Shown here piece by piece: positions 35,499 through 45,663 of a stretch of DNA of 64,000 bases; the first letter of the stretch is position 1; each line of letters opens with the position of its first letter. Source of the stretch: Bacteroidales bacterium (GTDB lineage: Bacteria > Bacteroidota > Bacteroidia > Bacteroidales > Muribaculaceae); the NCBI GenBank assembly GCA_014800895.1, contig JAAVFG010000040.1, positions 36,520-100,519 of the forward strand, read 5' to 3'. The position numbers were made by a program, and so were the translations under genes. Under the pieces are notes generated by a model. That model saw nothing but the letters and a program-made list of their open reading frames with translations, was not told the origin of the DNA and did no database searches.

Positions 35499-35732
35499 TT
35501 AGTAGATGCACACCGAAATTACATTATTGTTCACATCCGCTATCCCTCCTTTAATATGGATGGAATGTTCCTCTTCCCCCTGCTTGTAGATCACATCTCC
35601 ATCAGAGAGAACGGATATGATAGCGGCATGATTGCGAAGCACAGTGAATGATCCCATTTCGCCGGGAAGAGTGACTGCATCAACCTCCCCTTTAAAACTT
35701 ACCTCAAAGGCAGATATAATCTCGAGTGTCAT
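35499..35732 (-). CDS. atpC: ATP synthase F1 epsilon subunit, short form
   Basis: Rotor subunit of F1. Only 77 residues are present, equal to the N-terminal beta-sandwich domain (LEIISAFEVSFKGEVDAVTLPGEMG starts it; HSIHIKGGIADVNNNVI ends it). The C-terminal two-helix domain that in E. coli inhibits ATP hydrolysis is missing. The gene ends cleanly at a stop codon and atpB follows at once, so this looks like a natural short form rather than damage. Short epsilon subunits are usual in Bacteroidetes as far as I recall. Confidence 0.92.
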   Translation of the reverse strand: MTLEIISAFEVSFKGEVDAVTLPGEMGSFTVLRNHAAIISVLSDGDVIYKQGEEEHSIHIKGGIADVNNNVISVCIY

Positions 35733-35759
35733 TACTTTCGTTCTGTTTGTTTATTATCC

Positions 35760-35779
35760 TTTTGCCTTTATCGGCAAAA
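35760..35779 (-). other. Small hairpin between atpD and atpC
   Basis: Perfect 7-base inverted repeat ttttgcc / ggcaaaa with a 6-base loop and no T-run afterward. It may be an RNA processing or stability element within the polycistronic message. Confidence 0.35.
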
Positions 35780-35807
35780 CCATATTTAATTATATGCCCG
35801 GTGAGGA

Positions 35808-37310
<1,503 letters not shown>

Positions 37311-37340
37311 TTATAGAGTCTTGCTTTATTTATTCTTTGT

Positions 37341-38420
37341 TTAGAAATGCCATCCGAATGCCACACAAAGTGTCATGAGAAGTAGATTCGCCAATGAGAA
37401 TGGCATCAGATATTTCCACTCGAATGAGAGCATCTGGTCGATACGCACGCGAGGGAAGGTCCATTTAAACCAGATTATCACAAATGAAATGAAGAATGCC
37501 TTGCCGACAAACCATACAATCGATGGAATCCAGTTCATCACCATGTTAAAGCCATCCCAGCCGGGTACGTGGAGAGGCATCCAACCGCCAAGGAACATCA
37601 AAGAGGCGATTCCGGATACAATGAAAAGGTTCAGATACTCCGCAAGGTAGAAGAAACCGAAATGAATACCTGAATACTCGGTATGATAACCTGCTGTAAG
37701 CTCATGCTCAGCCTCGGGAAGGTCAAAAGGACCGCGGTTGGTTTCAGCTGTTGCCGCAATAACATAAATGATACAAGCGATGATGGCAGGGATATGACCG
37801 GTGAAGATAAACCACCCGTTAGCCTGCTCAAGCACAATCTCATTGATATTCATTGTGCCGGCGAATACCACCATTGTTATGATAGAGAGACCGAGTGAAA
37901 GCTCATAGCTCACCATCTGTGCGCCGCTTCGCATTGCTCCGATAAGAGTATATTTATTATTGGAAGCCCATCCTGCAAGCAAGATACCGAGCACTCCAAC
38001 CGAGCTGACAGCCAAGACAAAGAAGATACCGATATTCCAGTTGATGATCTGAAGACCATTTCCCCAGGGAAGACAAGCCAGCATCACTACAGAAGAGGTG
38101 ATGATTATATAAGGGGCTAACTTAAAGAGGAAACGGTCGGTATCCTTAAGCGAGATAAGCTCCTTGATAAGGATCTTGAACATATCCGCAAACACCTGGA
38201 GCAAACCCCAGGGACCTACACGCATAGGACCGAGGCGACACTGAAACCATGCACAAAGCTTACGCTCATAGAGAATATAGAACAGTGCCAGCACTGTATA
38301 GGTCAGAAGGATGAGGACTGCGATAAGCACACACTCAATAGTGATGCCGAGCCATTCGGGGGTGCCGAGGCCCATAAGCCATGAATTGAATGCCGCTGTC
38401 CATTGTCCGAAATTAAACAT
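37341..38420 (-). CDS. nuoH: Complex I subunit H
   Basis: Membrane subunit that joins the peripheral arm and forms the quinone chamber. 359 residues with eight helices. Family sequences include ERKLCAWFQCRLGPMRVGPWG, DLPEAEHELTAGYHTEYSG and FRVRIDQ-like FPRVRIDQMLSFEWKYLMP. It follows nuoCD by 45 bases and is directly followed by atpD rather than nuoI. Confidence 0.96.
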   Translation of the reverse strand: MFNFGQWTAAFNSWLMGLGTPEWLGITIECVLIAVLILLTYTVLALFYILYERKLCAWFQCRLGPMRVGPWGLLQVFADMFKILIKELISLKDTDRFLFKLAPYIIITSSVVMLACLPWGNGLQIINWNIGIFFVLAVSSVGVLGILLAGWASNNKYTLIGAMRSGAQMVSYELSLGLSIITMVVFAGTMNINEIVLEQANGWFIFTGHIPAIIACIIYVIAATAETNRGPFDLPEAEHELTAGYHTEYSGIHFGFFYLAEYLNLFIVSGIASLMFLGGWMPLHVPGWDGFNMVMNWIPSIVWFVGKAFFISFVIIWFKWTFPRVRIDQMLSFEWKYLMPFSLANLLLMTLCVAFGWHF

Positions 38421-38465
38421 CGTCGGTTAGTTTATTTTTGGATTAAACGTTTTCTTTTCTTTTCC

Positions 38466-40094
38466 TTATCTGTCAATATCAGGGATAACGAAATCAAGTG
38501 CCGCTCCGATCGTAATCAAATCGGCAATCATGTTACCCTCGCAGCATATTCCCATTACACCAACAAGGTTGAAGCATGGGCTCTGGAAGTGAACACGGAA
38601 GGGAGTCTTCTCCCCTGTTGATTCGATATACACACCGAATGTTCCGCGACTCGCCTCTACCTGCTGGTACCATCTTCCGGCGGGGAGCTTGATAATCTTC
38701 GGCACCTGGCAGCGGATATCACCCTCCGGAATATTATCAACAAGCTGCGCAAGAATCTTGCAACTCTGCTCTATCTCCTTCATGCGCACCATATAACGGC
38801 TGTAAGAATCACATCCGTCAAGAAGTACCTCCTCAAAGTCAAGCTCTGAGTAGATTGAATATGGATGCTTCTTGCGGCAGTCGCAGCTCCAGTTGGATCC
38901 GCGTCCGCTCGGTCCGGTGATCGCATAATTGACAGCCTGCTCTTTCGAAAGCATACCCACTCCCTTAAGACGATTCTTAGCGATAAGGTTTTTGGAGAAT
39001 ACTGTATGATATTCCTTCAGACGCTCGGGCATAATCTCAATGAGATGCTTGACATCCTTCACGAAATCGGGATGAAGATCAGCAATCACACCGCCGATAA
39101 CGTTATAGTTCATTGACATTCTTGCTCCGCAAGTCTTCTCAAAGATATCAAGCACAAGCTCACGCTCACGGAATCCATAGAAGAATGCAGTAGTCGCACC
39201 GAGGTCCATAGCCGTACATCCGAATGCAAGAAGGTGTGAAGATATACGCATAAGCTCATCCATCATCACGCGGATTACTTCCGCACGACGAGGCACTTCA
39301 AGACCCATTGCCTTCTCGATACACATACAGAGACAGTGACGGTTCTGATGTGCGGACATATAGTCCATACGGTCGGTGAAATGAAGAATCTGTGCATAGC
39401 CGAGATCCTCGCAAAGTTTCTCGATACCACGGTGAATATATCCGGATACAACATCCACTTTTTTCACCACCTCGCCGTCAAGAGCCGTACGGAAACGCAT
39501 CACACCATGAGTAGAGGGATGCTGCGGACCTATGTTCACCACATAATCATCCGGATTGAACACCTTACCCATTCTCTTGACAATCTTGCCATCCTCCTCC
39601 ACATAAGAGCATGTATCATCCTCATTCACCTCATCATTCAATCTGATAGGATTGAGTTTCGGATCAGCATCGTAATCCTTACGAAGAGGATGTCCTACCC
39701 AGTCATTACGAAGGAAGAAGCGACGCATATCCGGATGGTTGATAAACTTTATTCCGAAGAAATCGTAAACCTCTCTCTCCTGGAAGTTAGCTACACCCCA
39801 GAGGTCGCTGACACTATGGATATATGCATCGTCACGGTTTTCACATACCACCTTCACAGATATCACCTCCCAATCATGAGAAGTGGAAGTAAGATAATAT
39901 ATCACACCGATAGAATCCTTCCAGTCCATACCGACTACAGCGGTAAGGACGTCGAAATCAAATTCCTTATTCTCTTTGAGCTCCTTAGCAAAAGCATACC
40001 AATCCTTATCAGGCACATTGACAAGGAGAGTTTCACCCTCCTCAAATGTGGCGGACGGACAGATTTTGCTTATTTTTTCTTTTATATCGCTCAT
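38466..40094 (-). CDS. nuoC: Complex I fused subunit C/D
   Basis: Natural fusion of the 30-kDa (NuoC, about residues 1-160) and 49-kDa (NuoD, about 165-542) subunits, as in E. coli and Bacteroidetes. The NuoC part has ERLVYDFFG-like QEREVYDFFGIKFINHPDMR. The NuoD part has NIGPQHPSTHGVMRF, with quinone-site His and Tyr regions in DYMSAHQNRH, and the end ITIGAALDFVIPDIDR. It starts 33 bases after nuoB. Confidence 0.96.
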   Translation of the reverse strand: MSDIKEKISKICPSATFEEGETLLVNVPDKDWYAFAKELKENKEFDFDVLTAVVGMDWKDSIGVIYYLTSTSHDWEVISVKVVCENRDDAYIHSVSDLWGVANFQEREVYDFFGIKFINHPDMRRFFLRNDWVGHPLRKDYDADPKLNPIRLNDEVNEDDTCSYVEEDGKIVKRMGKVFNPDDYVVNIGPQHPSTHGVMRFRTALDGEVVKKVDVVSGYIHRGIEKLCEDLGYAQILHFTDRMDYMSAHQNRHCLCMCIEKAMGLEVPRRAEVIRVMMDELMRISSHLLAFGCTAMDLGATTAFFYGFRERELVLDIFEKTCGARMSMNYNVIGGVIADLHPDFVKDVKHLIEIMPERLKEYHTVFSKNLIAKNRLKGVGMLSKEQAVNYAITGPSGRGSNWSCDCRKKHPYSIYSELDFEEVLLDGCDSYSRYMVRMKEIEQSCKILAQLVDNIPEGDIRCQVPKIIKLPAGRWYQQVEASRGTFGVYIESTGEKTPFRVHFQSPCFNLVGVMGICCEGNMIADLITIGAALDFVIPDIDR

Positions 40095-40127
40095 GCTTAA
40101 TTGTCAGTTATTTATAATTTGCAGAAA

Positions 40128-40742
40128 TTAACCGATATGTCCCTTCTCCTCGGGATGCTCCTTGAAGAAGTCTTCGATCTTCTCTTTTCTGTTGGCACCA
40201 CCAAAGAATTTCTCCACTTTGATCTTACGCTGAAGCTGCATCAAGCCATAGAACATTGCCTCGGGACGCGGAGGACAACCGGGGATATAAACATCAACGG
40301 GAAGAATCTCATCCACACCGTTCACCACGCAATAGCTCTTCTTGAAAGGACCGCCTGAAACAGCGCAACCGCCGCATGCAATCACATACTTCGGATCTGC
40401 CACCTGCTCATAGAGACGACGCATCACAGGAGCCATACGATGGACTATCGTGCCCTGCACCATAATATAGTCAGCCTGACGAGGCGAGTTACGAGCCACC
40501 TCGAATCCGAAACGAGCCATATCATAACGTGCCGCGCCGAGACTCATAAACTCGATAGCGCAGCAGGACGTTCCGAAACACAGAGGCCACAATGAGTTCG
40601 CACGACCCCAGTTAATGAGTTCGTCGAGCTTTCCTACCATCACATTAGCACCTGTAGCATTGAGTTCCTCAACGAGTTTATCAATATACTCATTATCCTT
40701 GAAGTCCTCATGCTTCATGCTTTTTATATTGTCTATTCCCAT
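40128..40742 (-). CDS. nuoB: Complex I subunit B
   Basis: Holds the terminal 4Fe-4S cluster N2, which reduces quinone. 204 residues. The cluster ligands are the tandem cysteines in [11 protein letters not shown], the cysteine of [10 protein letters not shown] and that of [10 protein letters not shown]. Its start overlaps the nuoA stop by 10 bases, showing translational coupling. Confidence 0.96.
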   Translation of the reverse strand: MGIDNIKSMKHEDFKDNEYIDKLVEELNATGANVMVGKLDELINWGRANSLWPLCFGTSCCAIEFMSLGAARYDMARFGFEVARNSPRQADYIMVQGTIVHRMAPVMRRLYEQVADPKYVIACGGCAVSGGPFKKSYCVVNGVDEILPVDVYIPGCPPRPEAMFYGLMQLQRKIKVEKFFGGANRKEKIEDFFKEHPEEKGHIG

Positions 40743-41104
40743 TTAAGAGCTCCTTTCTTCCAAGCGTAAGCAAGGCCTAAAATAAGTACGAACATAAAAA
40801 TCGCGATACAGAGGATGCCCTGAGGTCCGAGCCCACGCATCACTACCGACCACGGATAAAGAAATACCGTCTCCACATCAAAGATAAGGAAGAGGATAGC
40901 GAAAATGTAATAACCGGCTTTGAACTGAATCATTGATTCACCACGTGTCGGGATACCACACTCATAAGGCTCTGCCTTCTTAACAGAGAACGACTTCGGA
41001 GAAATCAGGCGGGCTATCAGGAGCGCAGCAAAAACCAGGCCGATACCTGTCAGCATGGCTGTAATAGAGAGCACACCATTGCCTATCTCCAGCAATAGAT
41101 TCAT
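40733..41104 (-). CDS. nuoA: Complex I subunit A
   Basis: Three-helix membrane subunit, 123 residues, first gene of the nuo-atp array. The family loop [25 protein letters not shown] contains the conserved Cys near the quinone site, and the third helix is [21 protein letters not shown] strong promoter lies about 70 bases upstream. Confidence 0.96.
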   Translation of the reverse strand: MNLLLEIGNGVLSITAMLTGIGLVFAALLIARLISPKSFSVKKAEPYECGIPTRGESMIQFKAGYYIFAILFLIFDVETVFLYPWSVVMRGLGPQGILCIAIFMFVLILGLAYAWKKGALKWE

Positions 41105-41175
41105 ATTTCCTTAGTATTTAATTAGTTAGAATATTCTACAATGTGTTTCACGGTATGATCCGCTTTTTGTACCTG

Positions 41176-41207
41176 CAAAGATAGTCAATTTTTCTTACTT
41201 ATACAAA
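41176..41207 (-). promoter_or_regulatory. Promoter of the nuo-atp array
   Basis: Minus strand: TTTG (41204-41207), 20-base spacer, TATCTTTG (41176-41183), both boxes at consensus. The predicted leader to the nuoA ATG is about 65 bases. Confidence 0.82.
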
Positions 41208-41297
41208 GACTCCACTTCCTTAAATCTTTACTATTTCTAAGGAAATGGAGCCTATTCTATATGTTATGCAACATATTTATGCTATCGTGTCAGTTTA

Positions 41298-42290
41298 TCA
41301 GCGAACCACGAATTCCATGTATTTACCGGTAAACAATCCCTGGAACACACCCGCTACTGTGAAATTAAAGGTGGCTTCCACCATGTTTCCCTCTGCAGCG
41401 AAATGCAGATGTGTAAAGGGGAATTTAGGATATGGCACCGCTTCCCCACCCTCTATTGACTGAGGGATAACGTTTTCAGCCTCGATTACAAATCCATTGT
41501 TTGTAAGGTCTACGTCAAGTCCGGGAAGTATCAGACATTTAAGCGCCGGCATATCCTTGTTGAATTTGGCATTATAGATAATCAGATCCACTTTCTTCTT
41601 TTCGAGATCGAATTTCACACGATATTCAATTTCCGAATCGAAGTAAGAGGTCTGAATATCTCCCATGCCGGGATCCTCTCCTTCATCCGCCTTAGGTCTC
41701 ATGCCGGTTACCTCGGTAGTTGTGGCTCCATGATATACAAGGTCGGGCCAGAAAGTATATACCTGATACTTATCTCCCAGCATATAGCGAATCTTTGAAG
41801 CCGCCGTGCCGCGGGAATTAAATTTAAGGGTCTCGGCAAAGGGAGATTTAGGATCGATCTCAATATCTGTCGGAGGAGTGTAGACACATGTCGAGATCTC
41901 ATAACGGAGATCTTTCACTTCAAGACCGTTTGACGCACGTCCTGCATTAGCCTCAAACCCATGAAGTATGGGACACGGTACATCATTGAAGCTCATTATC
42001 ACACTTGTAAAGGGGATTGCCACTGTCTGGAATCCTACATTCTTGTTATCACCCAATGAGACACTTCCGGCAGTAATGGTGGCAGTGTTTTTCATGTTAT
42101 CCCATGAGATGCTGTAAGCTCCCTGTGAGATTACAGGCGAACCGGACATATCCGGTGTGCCGTCTTCGCTGAGCATGGTGACATAATTATATGTATGGAC
42201 CGGCTGTGTGGAAACGCTTACCGGATCCTTCATACATGAGGTAAAAAGCATTCCTACTCCTACCAGGCTGAATAAAACTTTCTTCATCAT
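41298..42290 (-). CDS. Lipoprotein of unknown function, partner of the TonB-dependent receptor
   Basis: 330 residues with a lipoprotein signal (KVLFSLVGVGMLFTSCMKD, cysteine about 19-20). The mature part is beta-rich with no motif I recognise. Short stretches such as YSISWDNMKNTATITAG and KMRYMLGDKYQVYTF-like SKIRYMLGDKYQVYTFW suggest a two-domain beta-sandwich. It lies 30 bases downstream of a TonB-dependent receptor gene on the same strand, so it is likely the surface lipoprotein of that transport pair. It does not look like SusD, which is larger and helical. Confidence 0.72.
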   Translation of the reverse strand: MMKKVLFSLVGVGMLFTSCMKDPVSVSTQPVHTYNYVTMLSEDGTPDMSGSPVISQGAYSISWDNMKNTATITAGSVSLGDNKNVGFQTVAIPFTSVIMSFNDVPCPILHGFEANAGRASNGLEVKDLRYEISTCVYTPPTDIEIDPKSPFAETLKFNSRGTAASKIRYMLGDKYQVYTFWPDLVYHGATTTEVTGMRPKADEGEDPGMGDIQTSYFDSEIEYRVKFDLEKKKVDLIIYNAKFNKDMPALKCLILPGLDVDLTNNGFVIEAENVIPQSIEGGEAVPYPKFPFTHLHFAAEGNMVEATFNFTVAGVFQGLFTGKYMEFVVR

Positions 42291-42320
42291 TTATATTGTA
42301 GTTGTTATATTTTTACAAAT

Positions 42321-44555
42321 TTAAAAATTAAATCTCAAAGTAGCACCAACTCTTAGCGGTTTTCCTCTCTGTAAAAATTCATTTCCCATCGACATGAAAT
42401 AGAAGGTATTGAATTTTGTATCTGTAAGATTTTCTCCCCAGAGCTGTAACTCCCAGCTTTTAGCTTCAAATGTTACAGTCGCTCCTGCTTCCGCATAGAG
42501 AGGCTGGCAACGGGTATTTGCCTCATTCCAGAAAATTTTTCCGGTGGCTCTCATATTCAGGTCAATCCCTATCTTCTTGACGCCCAGGATTACTTTTTGC
42601 AACGGTTGCTCCCATAGCGCCTGAAGGAAAATAGTATTTCGCGGTGCATAAGGAAGTGTTTTCCCTTTAAACTGTGCCTGCCCGTTGTTATAGTCCAGAA
42701 ATTTAGCGTTTGTATATCCATATGAGGCAGCAAGAAGAAGACGGTCATGCGGTCTGCCACTTATGCTCACCTCGCAACCTAATGAGCGGGTATGCCCTGC
42801 ATTGGTCATTATTCTTCCCGTTGTTGTGCCGTCAGGGAAAGTGGTCATCTGCTGGTCACGGCAGTCTATATAGAAAAGTGTCAGGTCTGAAGTGAGCCTG
42901 CCGTTAAAGAATGATAGATGGGAGCCAAGTTCGTAATTCCAACTATATTCCGGCTTGTAACCCACCACATCATCCACATCATAGTTTGTTCCGATACCCA
43001 TAATTCCCATCAGTCGTCCCTGCAATACATCGCTGAACATCTGGGTGTTGAATCCTCCGGCTTTATATCCCTTCGAAACCACTGCATATATATTACCCGT
43101 CACTTCCCCTTCAAATGAATACATCGCGCTGACCTTAGGCATCCAGTTGAAGAAATGACGGTGTAGCTTTCCTGTGTCATCTATATTGATGTCGACATGC
43201 CGGAAAGGTATCAGGTCATCTTCCCCCACCCTTTCATTAATCATATACCCGGTATTGCAACGGCTTCGGAAATTGAGAGAGGCACGCTCATAATCCAATC
43301 TTATCCCGGCTGTGAAATTCCATGGTCCTACTTCATAACGCGATTCATGATATAACGCTACTCCGAATGTGGGGATAGTGAAATCGCTCAATAACGGGAA
43401 CTCCCTGTTATCCCAGCTGATAGGGTAATATGGATTTGCATTATTGCGATGATCCTCTATCAGTGTCCGGATACCTTCATCCTTGAAAGTGACCGGCGCC
43501 TTCATATCGAGATGCTTGTAGAATCCGAAGAAGCCGCCCAACCATCTGTACGCCCCATCCTTTGCGCTCCCCTTGAACACGAGATCTTCCGTCAGTCCCG
43601 TTTCGCGCTGTTTCTGTGTGAGTGTGAAATAGGGAAGGGGAAGAAAGTCCTGGTCAAGAGTCATATTATCATCAATATACTGCACGGCAGTCACACTGGT
43701 CATGGTATATCCCTTGCCACGATAATTCAGGGTAAGACCGTCATTGATCGTGAAGCGATGATAGTAACAGCTGTCATTATAGTTGATCTCTCCTGTATTG
43801 ATATATTCATAAGGGTATCCGCCTTGACGTAGTAGAGAGGAGGAAAGCACATTCTGGAGAGTAAGCCTATCATTTATAAGCCATTGTGTCTTCCATCTTG
43901 CCGCTCCTGAAGCTTCATGGTCAAGTTTCTTCCCGGTATATTTATTAGTAAAATAGCCCCCCAGATACCCACCGTTTACATTAAACGACATGGCAAGATT
44001 ATCCTTCAACTTCCCATACCAACCCAAAGCCCCTTTATATGAATTTCCGGAAGATACCTGAAGATTTATTCTCCAACCCTGATATCGCATCGGCGAAAGG
44101 GTCGTTATATTAATAAGACCTCCCATAGTGTTTCTGCCGAACAGTGTGGATTGCGGACCTCGCAGCATCTCGATGGATGCTATATCGGCTATATCGAAAT
44201 CATAAGCATCTTTATTAAGATATGGCACGTTATCGACATTCAAGCCCACTGCCGGTTGATCCATTCTCGCCCCTATCCCCCTCACATAAATTGATGATGT
44301 GATGCGTGAGCCGTAATCAGGAATATAGAAATTAGGAATCACATTGGATGCAGCTTTCATCCCGTCAATATTCAATTCCTCTATTTCGTTCCGTCCTATC
44401 ACGGAGGAGGAAACCGCCTCTTTTCTCAATTTGCTTTCCTGCTTGACAGCCACGACGTTAAGTTCTTCCAATATGCGGGAGAAAGTCGTATCTTTCCCCT
44501 CCGACGGAAGTCCTGCCATCACTGAGGCTCCGAGCATGAATAGTGTTGGTGTCAA
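42321..44555 (-). CDS. TonB-dependent outer-membrane receptor
   Basis: 744-residue receptor. The plug domain (about residues 45-155) has SSIYVRGIGARMDQPAVGLN and IEMLRGPQSTLFGRNTMGG, and the 22-strand barrel follows, ending in ERGKPLRVGATLRFNF with the terminal aromatic. A TonB-box-like stretch may be near LEELNVVAVKQES. There is no N-terminal carboxypeptidase-like domain, so it is not SusC-type. The ORF begins at TTG because a stop codon lies just upstream in frame, and the remaining signal peptide is short and has no basic start. The substrate is unknown; organic iron chelates, cobalamin or sterol-like ligands are possible. Confidence 0.88.
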   Translation of the reverse strand: MTPTLFMLGASVMAGLPSEGKDTTFSRILEELNVVAVKQESKLRKEAVSSSVIGRNEIEELNIDGMKAASNVIPNFYIPDYGSRITSSIYVRGIGARMDQPAVGLNVDNVPYLNKDAYDFDIADIASIEMLRGPQSTLFGRNTMGGLINITTLSPMRYQGWRINLQVSSGNSYKGALGWYGKLKDNLAMSFNVNGGYLGGYFTNKYTGKKLDHEASGAARWKTQWLINDRLTLQNVLSSSLLRQGGYPYEYINTGEINYNDSCYYHRFTINDGLTLNYRGKGYTMTSVTAVQYIDDNMTLDQDFLPLPYFTLTQKQRETGLTEDLVFKGSAKDGAYRWLGGFFGFYKHLDMKAPVTFKDEGIRTLIEDHRNNANPYYPISWDNREFPLLSDFTIPTFGVALYHESRYEVGPWNFTAGIRLDYERASLNFRSRCNTGYMINERVGEDDLIPFRHVDINIDDTGKLHRHFFNWMPKVSAMYSFEGEVTGNIYAVVSKGYKAGGFNTQMFSDVLQGRLMGIMGIGTNYDVDDVVGYKPEYSWNYELGSHLSFFNGRLTSDLTLFYIDCRDQQMTTFPDGTTTGRIMTNAGHTRSLGCEVSISGRPHDRLLLAASYGYTNAKFLDYNNGQAQFKGKTLPYAPRNTIFLQALWEQPLQKVILGVKKIGIDLNMRATGKIFWNEANTRCQPLYAEAGATVTFEAKSWELQLWGENLTDTKFNTFYFMSMGNEFLQRGKPLRVGATLRFNF

Positions 44556-44581
44556 GTATCTGGAGTATTAATTGTTTGTTA

Positions 44582-44612
44582 CAAAATTAATCTCTTTCCT
44601 TCACCCCTGCAA
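44582..44612 (-). promoter_or_regulatory. Promoter of the TonB receptor operon
   Basis: Minus strand: TTG (44610-44612), 20-base spacer, TAATTTTG (44582-44589). The start site falls at about 44576, giving a leader of 20-36 bases. Confidence 0.7.
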
Positions 44613-44644
44613 TCATCATTATTTATGATTTTATTATATTTTAT

Positions 44645-44652
44645 TAATTTTG
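44645..44652 (+). promoter_or_regulatory. -7 box directly before the RNase Z start
   Basis: TAATTTTG ends five bases before the ATG of rnz, so the message would have almost no leader. A clear -33 box is not seen. Confidence 0.5.
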
Positions 44653-44656
44653 TATT

Positions 44657-45571
44657 ATGAGCAGTTTTCAGATACATACATTAGGTTGCGGCTCTGCCAA
44701 ACCGACACTTCATCATCAGCCATCATGCACAGTTGTGAATCATCACGATAGTTTATATATGATCGATTGCGGAGAAGGGGCGCAGCTGGCGTTCCAGAGA
44801 CATAAGCTACGCTTCTCCCGTCTTCGCCATGTCTTTCTGACCCACCTCCACGGAGATCATGTATTAGGGTTGCCGGGGCTTGTCTCTTCTCTGGCTTTAG
44901 GGGGCATGGGGGGCGACATTACAATCCATACCTTTGCGGAAGGGAAAAAGATTCTTGAGAAGATTTTCTATTTCTTTGCAGGAGATACTCCCTTTGATGT
45001 CCGATTCAATATCATTCAGCCCGAAGAGGCGGTTATACTTGATACCCCCTCCCTTACGGTCCGGACCATCCCCCTCCGGCATCGTGTGCCGACTGTCGGA
45101 TTCATATTCGAGGAGAAGGAGAAACCGCGTCATATCAAGCGAGATATGATCGACTTCCATCAAGTGCCGACACATCTTATCCGTCGCATCAAAGCAGGTG
45201 AAGATTATGTAAAACCTGACGGAACTGTTATCGCCAATAAAATCCTCACCACCGATCCCTCCCCTTCCCTCTCTTACGCTCATATGAGCGACACGGCATA
45301 TTTTCCTGAATTAGCTGAAAAAATCGGACCGGTAGACCTGTTGTTTCATGAAACCACATACACCGAGCTGCATAAAAGCGAAGCCGCTCCGCGCGGACAT
45401 TCCACTGCAAAGGAAGCGGCAATGATAGCGCGAGATGCCGGTGCGAAGGCTCTCCTTACAGGTCATTACTCATCACGTTATAAGGATGACACGGTTTTCC
45501 TTAAAGAGGCACAGGAGATTTTCCCCAATGTGATATTGAATAAGGAAGGATTAATTACAAAATTAGACTAA
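44657..45571 (+). CDS. rnz: Ribonuclease Z
   Basis: Endonuclease that trims the 3' ends of tRNA precursors. 304 residues, metallo-beta-lactamase fold. The zinc-binding motif is FLTHLHGDHVLGLPGL (about residues 57-72), with other ligands in AHMSDTAYF and the late RGHSTAKEAA and LLTGHYSSRY histidines. The N-terminal LGCGSAKPTLHHQPSC is typical of the family. It stands alone on the plus strand and converges on the alpha-2-macroglobulin-like gene with a two-way terminator between. Confidence 0.95.
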   Translation: MSSFQIHTLGCGSAKPTLHHQPSCTVVNHHDSLYMIDCGEGAQLAFQRHKLRFSRLRHVFLTHLHGDHVLGLPGLVSSLALGGMGGDITIHTFAEGKKILEKIFYFFAGDTPFDVRFNIIQPEEAVILDTPSLTVRTIPLRHRVPTVGFIFEEKEKPRHIKRDMIDFHQVPTHLIRRIKAGEDYVKPDGTVIANKILTTDPSPSLSYAHMSDTAYFPELAEKIGPVDLLFHETTYTELHKSEAAPRGHSTAKEAAMIARDAGAKALLTGHYSSRYKDDTVFLKEAQEIFPNVILNKEGLITKLD

Positions 45572-45596
45572 TCCACGCCTCTAAAAAGGTTTATGA

Positions 45597-45640
45597 AAAA
45601 AATTCCACGGAAGTATTCTTGTTCTTCCGTGGAATTTTTT
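45597..45640. terminator. Bidirectional intrinsic terminator after rnz
   Basis: Perfect 17-base stem (aaaaaattccacggaag and its complement) with a 10-base loop. A-run on one side and T-run on the other, shared by rnz and the convergent macroglobulin-like gene. Confidence 0.93.
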
Positions 45641-45663
45641 CAGCTTCCGCTACTAAAAATAAT

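Noticed and set aside
39336-40100. Plus-strand ORF of 254 aa antisense to nuoCD
   Set aside because: It mirrors a firmly identified gene; composition is rich in His/Ile, as expected from the antisense of a conserved coding frame.
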